Positions 32,859 to 44,523 of a DNA stretch of 64,000 bases are shown one piece after another; position 1 is the first letter of the stretch; the number at the start of each line of letters is the position of its first letter. The notes beneath the pieces are model-generated. The model worked only from the letters and a program-made list of their open reading frames with translations. It was not told the origin of the DNA and did not search any database. Where the stretch lies: the NCBI GenBank assembly GCA_036435485.1, contig CM071598.1:175532148-175596147 (forward strand), in the 5' to 3' direction. The stretch is from Saposhnikovia divaricata (lineage: Eukaryota; Streptophyta; Magnoliopsida; Apiales; Apiaceae). The translations under genes and the position numbers were made by a program.

Positions 32859-33057
32859 GTCTACAAAGCTTTGGCTGAGTGGACACCCCCTTTCCCTGGT
32901 TCAGCCAAGGTCAGGGGTTCGAACCTAACTCGGAGCGAAAGTTTTGGATTTATGTAGGAGTACTGGGTGGTAGGGTTCAGCGATATATCTCCCCGGGTTT
33001 GAAATCCCACATACAAGTGTGTGGGGTAGTTCCCGGTTAAAAAAAAAAAAAAAAAAA
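32859..33057 (+). mobile_element. tRNA-derived SINE
   Basis: Pol III A box TGGCTGAGTGGA (32872-32883) and B box GGTTCGAACCT (32916-32926), then a body and an A-tail of about 20 bases. It is flanked by a 15-bp direct repeat ACTTGAGTGTAAGTA (32844-32858 and 33058-33072). The duplicated copy at about 36846-36866 has the same site without the SINE, which proves the boundaries. Confidence 0.93.
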
Positions 33058-33087
33058 ACTTGAGTGTAAGTACTTGGTTATTACTTA

Positions 33088-33337
33088 CTCCCTCTGTCCT
33101 TCTCATTTTCTTTACATGTTTTCAGCATTACTTGACACGCATTTTAAGGTGTATATAAAGTATAATTCCATAACTTATTTTTAAAATTTTCTTTTTTTGA
33201 ATAAAAGTTTAAACATTATATTTTTATTCAGAAGAAAAAAAATTAAAGATAAATTATAAAACTATACATTTTAGGAACATTAAAATGCGTGTCACGCCCC
33301 GTCCCCCAATGTAAACAATTGAGGGGGACAGAGAGAG
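33088..33337. mobile_element. Stowaway-like MITE
   Basis: 250 bp with inverted ends CTCCCTCTGTCC... and ...GGGGGACAGAGAGAG, flanked by TA on both sides. Inner inverted repeats (GACACGCATTTTAA and its complement) extend the hairpin. Ends and TA target fit Tc1/mariner-related MITEs. The second duplication unit lacks it near 36880. Confidence 0.88.
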
Positions 33338-33671
33338 TATCACTTATCAGTGAGATCGAAAAAAAAAGTATTGTGAAAAAATGCAACTTGAGAGTGTTAG
33401 GTAATTGTAACTTTAACTTTTTTTTTTTGTGATTATCCATTTCATAATTTGAATTAGTCTCAAACTTTTAAAAAATGTTTAAAAATAATTCAAATTAATA
33501 TTAGAAAATTGGAATTAATAATTAAAATTATTAACCTATTATTTATTAAACAAAAATAAACCGGGTTTGAACACTCGACTTTCACTAAATAAGCAATACT
33601 TTTACCATTAGGTAAAATTTTGAAATTATATTAAATTAATAATTACGACTTCTACAGACTATGATATATGC

Positions 33672-35962
33672 CACTTTTTTTTTTTTTTTTGTCAGAAATA
33701 ACTTTTTAATTAATGAATTGTATCAAAGTACAATATCTGTATAACCGGAGAAAGAGTTTCTTTCATTCAAGAAAGTTTATCATCTAACCGAAAAGCACGC
33801 AAGTTGCTTCCGGACGCTTAGACAATATAACTTTAATGTCTGAATAGAAAACCCACCAAACAAGGCCTCGTTAAAACCCCGCAAGAGCAAAACCCTATGG
33901 GACAAAAACTCAAGGGGGAAAAAGAGTGCCCTACAAGATTACATCGTTAATTAACATAGAGATTGGAATAAAAATTGGTGACTCCTTGTAGCTATAGAGA
34001 ATCCCTGCTGCCATAAATATTAGTTGTAAAACTGGTTCATGCACCGATGTACTCCTTCCTTCTCATGTCTTCTTTTTCCAACCATCCAATATTCCATAAA
34101 ATAACTTATAGATCTTTAACCTTTCCATGATCAACTCGCATAGTGTCCCCAAACATTTAGTAATAGCACCTTCAATTCTGTAATTAAACAGAACCTGAAA
34201 AAAATAAAACAACTAAATTAGTCACTAAAACTAACTACGTTTCATAACATATTGATATAATAATTAAAAACCCCAATAGTATTAAAAGCCTAAAAACCTA
34301 AAAAAACCTAACCAAAGGGGTTCCTTTGGTTAGATACTAATCTAAACTATTTTTAGATAATTAGATGTTTACATAAAACTATATCCCTTTTAATTTTATC
34401 TGTGTTTATACTATAACAAATTTTGAGTCCCAAAGGGGTCCCCTTTGGTTAGGCACATAAACGACGAGTTCTCGTACAACTTAACATAAAATATTTAAAA
34501 TGACACATATTCGTCAACTGACGACAGATAACAAACACCAATATATGGTCCAAAAGCCGTCATATATGGCACATCTTCAAAGGTACAAAACAATCATATT
34601 AGATGTCATACTCCTTCACAATTCCAAATTTAACCAAATAATCGAAAATTTACATTTCTAAAATATTACACACGAATAATAGAATCATAAATATTGATTT
34701 AACCAAACATTAATAATTAAAGTATTAGAAGCATTCAAACTTGAAACATAAAATTAGCACTAACATTAAATCATTCAAAATCAAAACTATTTACCATTTA
34801 GCACCTTAAAAGACTCCCTAAAAAGCCAATCAATTATATATAACATATATAAATTAGCTAAATTAAATGGCATAAAATTGTAACTCATTAAAACACATTT
34901 AAGACCCATTTAAAACATATAAATCATTCAAAATATATAATTAAACAAAGATTATGAAAAAACATTTAAAGTTGATAATGACAATTAAAGAATAATCAAT
35001 CTTTTAAATTAAAACTATAGGCAGTTACAAAAATGTAACTTGTAATTCCAAGGCAGGCAACCTAGTATTAATGTACTCAAAATAAACGGACCATAATTAA
35101 CGGATCATATATATAGACATGGTGACATGGCAGTGATTTGCCAGGCTAAAGCATGAACATGATACAAACTAAAAAGCAAACAAATAAAATTATTAAACTA
35201 ATGAACCACGTAAATTTATATGACCTTTGATAAAGTAAGAGTTGACATCGAAATGTATTCCGTATGAGTTAAAACAATTCAAAGAACCCAAACTAAAAAG
35301 AAGACATTCCAGGACATAACTTTGATCAGTAACATTATGCACCCACTCAAACTCCATTTTTACTAGAAGTAAATCAATTAGAGAATCTATATCATACAAG
35401 GATATAAACAACCAATTCTCGAACCACTCCATATTATGGCATAAATATATAAACAAAATAGATAGATCTACTAATAAACACATAAATCTGAAAGTCGTAA
35501 AACCGAAATCTTGACGCGAATTATAATCTCGATCAATATTGACCATAAATAAGCCCAAACAATTTTATTCAAAAACTATCTCAGATACTGGATTAACGAA
35601 AAACACTCACCCTTTAACGCTTAATATGTGAAAGCATAAACAAGAACGATACGTAAGATGGGGTGTTTGGATTTATACCTTTGCCGTGTGGGATAGATCA
35701 CACACGATTGGACATTTAGTGAAGGCGAAGAAATCCTGATCGGACTAGATTAAAAGAGATGAGGACGTTAACCTTGCGAAATTAGGCGAAATTAGAAATT
35801 AGGATTGGTTGATCGGCGAAGACGAGACAAAGACGGCGGCGATTTCATTCTTGCAATTTTGTTGTGAAAAAAAAAATACTTATTATTACAATTATTTTAT
35901 TGTTTATCGCCTAATGTGAACACCATGACTATTTGGACGTTGAACCTGTTTAAAAAGAAAGA
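33672..35962 (-). mobile_element. Unidentified insertion with poly(A) end
   Basis: Interrupts duplication unit 2. On the minus strand it ends with about 17 A (plus-strand T run near 33675-33691). Before that come phrases such as GGGTTTTAACGAGGCC and CACTCTTTTTCCCCC, which I have seen in plant retroelement transcripts but cannot assign. Its 5' part on the minus strand has an AT-rich leader, an ATG at about 35850 opening a 17-codon frame, and a possible splice donor. The 121-codon frame at 35558-35193 has no recognised domain. It could be a retroposed transcript, a LINE-like element or a captured gene fragment. Confidence 0.45.
34307..34453. mobile_element. Short inverted-repeat element (MITE)
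   Basis: 147 bp with perfect 14-bp inverted ends CCTAACCAAAGGGG ... CCCCTTTGGTTAGG, each followed inwards by a further CCTTTGG/CCAAAGG pair so that each end also folds on itself. The target duplication is unclear. Located within the 33672-35962 insertion. Confidence 0.75.
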
Positions 35963-36101
35963 TGCTTTAGATATGAACCTACTTTGTTTTTCATTCAAGG
36001 AATGAAGTCCGTTCATTTAACAACTCAAACTCGTACACATGGTGGCTATAGAACTCCTCGCCAATTACTTAGTTCATTGAGACACGTATCATTTTCATAA
36101 G
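35963..36101 (+). pseudogene. Duplicated 3' end of the F-box gene
   Basis: Encodes CFRYEPTLFFIQGMKSVHL-like residues and TRTHGGYRTPRQLLSSLRH, the last ~45 codons of the gene at 31081 with a few changes; the final stop is altered and reading continues a few codons. It lacks a promoter and N-terminus. Confidence 0.9.
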
Positions 36102-37190
36102 CTCATTTGGCAATTGGCAGTACACACTATATGTATGTGTTTGACTGAATGCTTAATAAAAAGAATTAGAGGGTAAAATCAAAAATGTGATCTCAACCGC
36201 TTTGGAACTCATTCTGTTTCTGTTTACTTTGCAATTTGGAATCATAGAAGTTTTTTTCTTCTTCTGTTTTGGTTTCTTTGAAGGATATTATTATATTTTT
36301 ATTTTCATTCGCTTCTCTTTTCTTACCGGCATTATGTTTTGTAATTTTTGAGAGCTGGAAAGGAACATGCTATGAAATGACCTCATGTTATATTCTATAA
36401 CCTTGGTTTTGGGGGAACACTAAATCATCAATTCTAGCTATGTTTCTTCTCTATATATATTGAATTTTATCAAGTTTTCAACAAGAAGTCATGATATATT
36501 TGATTAATCAAGCTTGAACATTATATGTAGGTGAATCAATTTTGTTAAAACTTTAAATAAAAGTTTTATCCTCTGTTTTTTTTCCTGCCTTTTGAAATTT
36601 GTTTATTCTCTGAATTTGCTTAATTAATTTCTTTGAATTTAATCAATATATTTAGGTGATTTTTTCTCTAAACTTTGTGGTCTCCCATTCTTATACTTTA
36701 CAAATTTGAATATATTAATCTTAGTCTGATCATGTTCTTAGGACCCAACTCTTTTTATGCATTTCATCCTCTTTTTTTTTTTTTTTTTCAAATCTAGTTT
36801 TATATGTATTTCATGCCATCTCCCCACCCCAATATTTCGACAAGCCAGATGCAACTTGAGTGTAAGTACTTGGTCATCACTTATCACTTACTGTATCAGT
36901 GAGATCGAAAAAGAAAGTATTGTGAGAAAATGCAACTTGAGAGTGTTTGTAAATGCAACTTTAACTTTTTTTTTTGATTATCCATTTCATAATTTGAATT
37001 AGTCTCAAACTTTTAAAAAAATATTTAAATATAATTCAAATTAATATTAGAAAATTGGAATTAATAATTAAAATTATTAACCTGTTATTTATTAAACAAA
37101 AATAAATCGGGTTTGAACACTAGATTTTCACTAAATAAGCAATACTTTTACCATTAGGTAAAAATATTGAAATTATATTAATTTAATAAT

Positions 37191-37861
37191 TAAAAAATTA
37201 AATTAATTACAATTAGTAATAACAAAAATTGGGACTAATTGGAATTATTTTTAGAAAACTATTAATTAAATTTATTGTATAATAATTTCTGTGCAAATTT
37301 AATTTGTTTAGTATTGATTTTATAATATTATTTTCTTATATAATGTGAACGGTAAATATTGATTGATTACTTTTTGTTAGAAAGTTATTGATCCAAATCA
37401 ACATATCATTTTAAAATTTCATTTAAAAATTTGTATATTCTTTTAATTTTACAAATTTTTATATCTATACGGTTGTATTTTTAATAAATATTTAAATATT
37501 GTGAAATTGAAATGCACTAATAATTTTTTTATGACCTACATTATTTTATCCCTTTATTTAATTTTATTAAATTAATAATATTAAATTATTTGAGATAAAA
37601 TTAACAGGAAATGTATTGGTGTAGTTAGAGGTGATCATAAACCGCACCAAATTGCAAAAACCGTCCGCATCGCATCAAATCGCACCACACTGCGCGGTTT
37701 TTATTTTCTGTGGTGCAGTTGCGGTTTCAAATTTTAACAAACCTCCTGGTGCGGTGCGGGTAGCGGTTTTAGTTTTCTGAAATGCGGTTCAAACCACATC
37801 GCAATATTTAATTTATTATATAATTATACATATATATTAATTTATTTAATTATATATATAT
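37191..37861. repeat. AT-rich spacer with a possible hAT-type fragment
   Basis: 37191-37620 is AT-rich without features. 37625-37810 is a more GC-rich block repeating GCGGTTT and AACCGCAC words, starting near TAGAGGTGATCATAAACCGC. Such blocks are common in hAT-like MITEs of dicots, but no clear second terminus is present. Confidence 0.3.
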
Positions 37862-38370
37862 TGATATGGGTTAAAAATAAGCCCTAAAGACACATTTAAT
37901 GTGGCATTAATTAGACCCAGCATGGTCTGGGGCCCATTAATGAGGTCAAAAGCCCTATTTTAATATTAATTTTGTAATTAATATTAAGGGTAATAAACAG
38001 CTCAGCAATTAGAGTCAAATAAGGATGTTATTCCTACCAAACTTAGCCTCCAAGGCACAGAATTCGATATGGGAACTGACACCTACAAGGAAGGAGTCTA
38101 GAACCTTCCTCAAGGCGGTGACTTGTGCACCAAGTCACCCAATCCTACCATAATTCTAAGGCTTCTCAGCCTATATAAGGGCCTGACCTCTCACTCTCAG
38201 AACTACGTCTTGGCTTGATTCTCATTAACGAGATACGTAGGCACTCTGTGAGGACCGATTACTCTCGAACACGGAAACATCCATTAAAGCTTGAAGCTCA
38301 CCAACCCCTTAGCATTAAATACACACAAACCCTAGCTGCAATTCGATAACCCAATTTTTATTCCACAACA
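37862..38370 (+). repeat. 5' LTR of element D
   Basis: 509 bp, TGATATGGG...CCACAACA, with a TATA box near 38172. Clearly homologous to the element B LTR but considerably diverged. Confidence 0.85.
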
Positions 38371-38388
38371 TTTGGCGCCGTCTGTAGG
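38371..38388 (+). other. Primer binding site of element D
   Basis: TTTGGCGCCGTCTGTAGG directly after the LTR. Confidence 0.75.
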
Positions 38389-38403
38389 ACAACAACATCA
38401 ACC

Positions 38404-41070
38404 ATGGTTCAAACACGAAGAACAACATCAACCTCGACTGAGGCCATACCCCTTAGCTCTGCTCCACCTGCCACCTCTGATCCGCTTATCACTACTGAAG
38501 AAGGACAATTACCCCCATCAACAGGGGCGATCATTCAACCTCTAGCCTCTCAACCCCCAGGGATGATTCCCCATGTTGAGGGAACTCTACCCGTGGTCGT
38601 CCATCAAAACCAAGATGCTAACCCTCTTCAGATGGTGGTTTCTCCTCTTGGTAGCGTTGATCGTACGCTACCCCCGGGGATACAGATCCACACTACGGAT
38701 CTCCCCTTGAATACCAACCCGATGTATGGGCTGCCTAATTATCCCCCTCGACAAAGGGAACCTGGACCAAGCGGTCATGCCTTACAGATCCGAGATCGAT
38801 AGTACGATGACTACTCCGGCCCCTTTACTGATGATTCGACATCTGAGGATGACGATGATGATCGCGACGAAGCCCCAAGGAGGCGACGTGCTAGTAGAGA
38901 ACCTCGAAGGAGGACCCAAAGAATCCATGATGGACCTCCACAAACGGCTGAGGAAAGGATTAAGGCTCATGAGGCTGAGATCCAAATGTTGAAGGATGAT
39001 ATTACTAGGGAGCAAGCAAAGCAAAATCTGATTCGACCTCCTCCAATTACAGGGAGGATTCCCATTATAAATCTGGAGAGGCCTTCAAAGAGACAGAGAA
39101 GGGCCGATGCCCCAACTGAAAAATCGACAAGGGTGGAGACCCCCAGAAGCAACCCCAAGGATCTTATGCCACTTGGGGATCCTGATGATCCCACACCTCC
39201 GTTTACTGAGGAGGTGATGAATGCCCGCATCTCAAGGAAGTTCAAGATGCCGACAATTAAGGCTTATGATGGAACGGGCGACCCCGCAAACCATGAAAGG
39301 ACATTCTCAAACGCACTACTGATGCAGCCTGCGAGTGACGCCTTAAAGTATAGGGCGTTCCCTCAAACCCTATCGGGCATGGCTCAAAGGTGGTATAGCC
39401 GCCTACCTGCAAACTCGATTGGCTCTTTTAAGGAGTTGAGCGCTGCCTTTGTCAGCCAGTTCATTAGTGGGAGAGTTCATGAAAAAAGTTCTGCATCCCT
39501 CATGTATGTGGTGCTGGGGAAGAATGAGAATTTGAGGGATTATCTCAAGCGATTCACCAAGGAGACGTTGAATATCACTGATCTGGAAAATAAGGTGGCC
39601 ATGGTAGCCCTGGAAAACGGAACCACTGGTCTCTTCTTTAAAAGGTCTTTGGCAAAACATCCTCCTGAAAACATGGTTGAGCTCCAACGAAGGGCCGACA
39701 AGTATATCAAGGCTGAGGATAGCATGAAGAAAGAAACCGCAAGAGGCAATGACAAGGATTCCAATGCCTCAAAGAAACGAAAGCAAGACCAAGAGTACGA
39801 TGCTAGGGACAAGTATCCCCGGACTAGCAAGGACTCCGAGTCACCACCAAAGAAGGGTTTGGGACCGAGATTTTCTGATTATGCAAGGCTGAAGGCTTCT
39901 AGGAGTCAGATCTTGTTAGATATTGAGAAGGATAAAGACTTTCGATGGCCGAAGCCACTTAGGGGTGATCCCGAAAAGAGAAACAAGGAGCAGTACTGTA
40001 GGTACCACCGTGATGTGGGGCATGATACAGATGATTGTAGGCAGTTAAAAGATTAGATTGAGTTCTTGATCCGAAAGGGAAAACTGAGCAGGTTCACGAA
40101 GGGTGATGATCGTGGAAACCAAAGAAGGGCCTATGACAGAAGAGACAATGACAGAAGTGATAATGATCGTGATCGTAATCCACAGCCCCGAGGGCCAGTT
40201 ATTAACATGATTTGGGGAGGCCCGACAGCGGCTGGTACGACTCGAAACTCTCGAAAGGCGTATGCCAGAGAAGTGATGCACATCGTGGGAGAAGCCCCGA
40301 AACGTGCTAGGACTAAAATAGCCATTGGATTTGATGATTCAGACCTCGAAGGGGTGAAGTTCCCCCATGACGACCCGTTGGTCATAACCCCTGTGATTGG
40401 AAACTCGGAGGTGAAGCGAGTCTTGATAGACAATGGAGCTTCTGTTGATATTTTGTTTCATGACGCGTTTGTGAAGATGGGGTACACCGATTCTCAATTG
40501 ACCCCGACCAACATGCCAATCTACGGATTTAATGGAATTGAGTCCAAAGTTGAAGAAACTATTCAGTTACCCATGACAATTGGACAAGAACCTAAGGAGG
40601 CTACTCAGATGCTGAATTTCCTTGTGATCAAGGCATCCTCGACTTATAACGTGATCCTGGGAAGGACTGGACTTCATGCATTCAAGGCTGTTGCCTCCAC
40701 ATATCAGATGAAGATTAAGTTTCCAACCAGGAATGATGTTGGAGAACAAAAGGGTGATCAGAAGATGGCAAGAAGTTGTTATGTGTCTACATTAAGAGCT
40801 GATGGAATCGGGGGGCAGGTACTTCCGATTGAAGACATGGATGTCCGTGGTGATGATGAACACCGAGGGAAGCCAGCAGAGGACTTAATCCCCATTCCTC
40901 TAGAGCTGGACGACCCTGAGAAAGTAACTTATATAGGAGCCTCTTTGAAGGAACCCCTGAAGGGCAAGTTGATAGTATTCTTACAAGAGAATAGTGATGT
41001 GTTTGCTTGGACAGCGGCTGATATGCCAGGTATTGATCCCCATAACTCACAGATTGAATGTCGACCCTAA
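38404..41070 (+). pseudogene. Gag-protease of element D
   Basis: Same frame throughout with two stops (TAG 38800-38802 and TAG 40054-40056). Domains parallel element B: N-terminal variable part, Gag capsid (AYDGTGDPANH, about 39260), zinc-knuckle-like CRYHRDVGHDTDDC (about 40000), retropepsin IDNGASVDILF (about 40430) and VILGRTGLH. After protease the linker to reverse transcriptase is retained (IPLELDDPEKVTYIGASL, about 40890), unlike in B. The frame is lost by a single-base shift near 41040. Confidence 0.88.
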
Positions 41071-44000
41071 CCGGAAGACAATACAACAAAAGAAGAGGAA
41101 CTTTGCTCCTGAAAGGCAAGAGGCCATTAAGCAAGAAGTTGATAAGCTCTTAGAGGCTGGATTTATTGAGGAAATTCAGTTTCCCGAATGGTTGGCTAAC
41201 CCTGTGATGGTCAAGAAAGCAAATGGGAAGTGGAGGATGTGTATAGACTTCACTGATTTGAATGATGCATGTCCGAAGGATTGTTTTCCCCTGCCGAGGA
41301 TAGACATGCTGATAGATGCCATAGCTGGACATGAGATGTTTGGCTTCATGGATGGGTTCAGCGGCTACAATCAGATTAAGATGCACAAGGATGACATCCC
41401 AAAGGTATCTTTCATAACTGACTTTAGTGTTTTCTGCTACCTTGTTATGGCTTTTGGTCTAAAGAATGCAGGAGCTACTTATCAACGATTGGTGAATAAG
41501 ATATTCACCCATCTGATTGGAAAAACCATGGAGGTCTATGTTGATGACATGTTAGTCAAGAGCCTGTTCAAGTCAGACCATATCAAACACCTCAGAGAGG
41601 CATTCGAAGTGCTGAGGCACCACAAGATGATGTTAAATATAGCCAAGTGTGCTTTCGGAGTTGGATCAGGAAAATTTTTGGGATTGATGGTTTCGAAGAG
41701 AGGCATAGAGGCCAATCCTGATAAGTTCAAAGCGATCTTGGACATGGAATCACCCCGTTTTATAAGAGATGTACAGAAGTTAACCGGCCGAGTTGCAGCA
41801 CTGAGAAGATTTATCTCCAAGTCTGGTGACAAATGTTTGCCATTCTTTCAAGCATTGAAGAAAGTGAAAAAATTTGAGTGGACCCCTGAGAGCCAGAAGG
41901 CCTTTGAACAACTGAAGAAGTACATGGCTGAAGCCCCGTTGCTGGCCAAACCTAGTCCCGGAGAGACTCTTTATCTATACCTGGCGATACCTGAGCAAGC
42001 ATTGAGTGCCGTTCTTAATTGAGAAGAGAAAAAGGTCCAGAAACCTATCTATTATGTATACAAGGTGTTGCACGGGGCTGAGTTGAATTACTCTCCCATT
42101 GAGAAGTTTGCCTTGGCATTGATAACAGCCTCGAGGAAGCTACGGCCGTACTTCCAGGCACATAAGATTGAAGTCCTGACGGACCAACAGTTGAGGAACA
42201 TATTGCATAGCCCGAAGGCTAGTGGAAGGCTAATCAAGTGGGCGATTGAACTTGGAGAATTTGACATCACGTATAAACCTCAAACAGCCATTAAGGCTCA
42301 GGCATTGGCTGACTTCGTGGTTGAATGCACCATTAACAACCAAGAAGTCGGGGGGCAGGAGATGGTAACTACCCTTGGGAAAGAGGATAAAGATGAGGAG
42401 CTTGTGCCTGATCTGAAGGAGTATTGGGTTCTCTATTTTGATGGAGCATCAAAAACAAAATCTAGTGATGCAGGTGTGGTTTTACAAAGCCCCGATGGGT
42501 TCATGGTGGAGTATGTTTTGAAGTTGGACTTCCCAACGACCAATAATGAAGCTGAATATGAAGCTTTGTTAGATGGGTTAGCCCTAGCTAGAATCATGAG
42601 GGTCAAGAATCTTAAAGTTTGTGGGGATTCAAGACTAGTGGTATCGCAAGTAAATGCTGAATTTGAAGCCAAGGATGAAACTATGGCAAAATATTTGAGA
42701 GTTACGAAAGCTGTTATGACTCAGTTTGATGAGTGCTATGTGGAGCACATTCCGAGAGAAGAGAACGTTAAGGCCGATGCCCTGTCTAAGTCCGCTTCTT
42801 CGGAAATAGAGAATCATATGGGAAGTGTATACTTCCAGGTCTTGAAGACCCCAACCATCAACTCGAAATTGGTGGCACCAATCGATGTAGGAGGTTGCTG
42901 ATAGATCCTATCAAAGCCCACCTGGAGACCGGATGGCTCCCTGATAATGCCCTGGAGGCACGAAAGCTGTTGGTAAGAGCATTGAGATATGCCTTGACTG
43001 AAGGCATCCTTTACAAAAGGTCTTTTGTCATCCCATACTTGAAGTGTTTAAGGCGCCAAGAGGCAAGGGAAGCTTTGGAAGAAGTTCATGAAGGTATCTG
43101 TGGGCAGCACTTGGGGGGCAGAGCCCTAGCTCAAAAAATAACTCGTTTGGGATTCTACTGGCCAGAAATGTTGGCCGATGCATAGAGCTATGTCAAGCGG
43201 TGCGATAGATGCCAGAAGCACGCTCCGATAGTAAGGTAGCCGCCTGAGATGTTAACGTCAGTTAGTTCCCCTATTCCATTCGCAATGTAGGGAATGGATA
43301 TACTTGGTCCTTTCCCCGTAGCTTCAGCACAAAGGATGTTTCTGATAGTTGCCATCGACTACTTCACTAAGTGGATTGAGGCTAAGCCTTTGGCCAAAAT
43401 AACCACCAAGCAAGTTTTCCAGTTCTTTTGGGAGAACATCATTTGCAGATATGGGATCCCTCGAGTCCTTGTGACGGATAATGGGACACAGTTTAACAAT
43501 GAAGAGTTTAAGAAGTACTGCGAGTAAAATGCCATTGAGCTTCGTTTTACTTCAGTAGCACACCCGCAAGCAAATGGACAGGTAGAGGTCACCAATCGAA
43601 TCATCCTTGATGGACTGAAGAAGAGGGTCAAAAGTTCTAGGAACACTTGGGTGGACGAGCTACTGCCTATACTATGGGCGTATCGCACCACTTGTAAAGT
43701 GACAACTGGAGCAACCCCGTTGTTGGCTTACTGAGCCGAGGCAGTTGTACCCCTTGAGATTATGCATGCATCACCTCGAGTTGAAGCATATGAACCAGAA
43801 GTTAATGAAGAAGGCATGAGAGTCGCCCTTGACCTAATTGATGAGGTTAGGGATGAAGCAAATGCCAGGAATGCAGAGCATCAGAAGAGAGCGTCTTTTT
43901 ACTACAATTTAAGGGTTAAGGAGAGGTTCTTTCGACAAGGTGACTTGGTTTTAAGGAAAATAGAAGCTTCTGGAGTTGGACAGAAAGGAAAGCTAGCCCC

Positions 44001-44127
44001 TAACTGGGAAGGGCCGTATCGAGTCAAGAAGTCACTAGGACGAGGATCCTACAAGTTGGAGACATTAGATGGGAACAAAGTGCCACATACTTGGCATGCT
44101 TTGAACCTAAAGATTTATTATGTTTGA
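41035..44127 (+). pseudogene. Pol (RT, RNase H, integrase) of element D
   Basis: Reverse transcriptase 41040-42022 (FAPERQEAIKQEV, WRMCIDFTDLNDACPKD, catalytic YVDDM near 41540), a TGA at 42020-42022, RNase H to 42901 (LYFDGASKTKSSDAG, NNEAEYEALLDGL, HIPREENVKADALSK), a frame change near 42895, then integrase: HHCC finger (HEGICGQH ... CDRCQKH), catalytic Asp in MDILGPFP, DNGTQF, and Glu in ANGQVEVTN, ending with the GPYRVKK tail. Integrase stops: TAG 43183, 43237, 43288, TAA 43525, TGA 43732. Together this is the normal Tat-type pol order. Confidence 0.9.
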
Positions 44128-44523
44128 GCTATCCTTGTGAGGATTCAGCTTTCTATCTATTTATTATGAGAAGTAGAAATAAGGTTCGATGAAACCATTC
44201 CAGGGCCTAGTGCCCCGAGTAGGACAGTAGTATTACATATGTAAGGGTTGAACCCACTTCAAATTATTAATGCAAGTTTGTCTTCCATTCAATGATTTTG
44301 ATTATGTACTTAGCACCTGTTGAGTGTGAGTTTAGAAAAATCAAGTACCGGAAATAATTGATCATATGAATGAGGAAAGCAAATGCATAAATAAAATGCC
44401 CCGAAGGGCTAAGGTTTAAACTACAAACCACTAATAAAAGTTAAGTCCCGAAGGACCTTGATTTAAAACTGAAAAGATAAAGCCACATATAGTTGTGAAG
44501 GCCATGCAAGGCCTTTGATCAAA
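44128..44523 (+). other. Post-integrase untranslated module of element D
   Basis: Non-coding. Shares several 15-20-bp phrases with 25710-26110 in element B, where it is out of place. The C-rich end overlaps the last codons of the antisense ORF. Confidence 0.7.

Larger units (their letters stand above)
32141..33645 (+). repeat. Tandem duplication, unit 1
   Basis: Starts inside the F-box gene at CGACTTCTACAGACTATG and runs through its 3' flank. The same start recurs at 33646 and the 3' flank matches 35963-37190 almost base for base. Unit 1 carries a SINE (32859) and a MITE (33088) that unit 2 lacks. The 3' flank itself (32293-32858) holds T-runs and no further gene. Confidence 0.88.
33646..37190 (+). 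repeat. Tandem duplication, unit 2
   Basis: Repeats unit 1 from CGACTTCTACAGACTATG, is interrupted after 26 bases by a 2.29-kb insertion (33672-35962), then continues to about 37190 at the same T-rich flank that ends unit 1. Divergence from unit 1 is a few percent by eye, plus a roughly 180-bp extra stretch near 36165-36400. Confidence 0.85.

Noticed and set aside
32859..32930. tRNA gene
   Set aside because: A and B boxes are present but no cloverleaf; the A-tail and target duplication identify a SINE.
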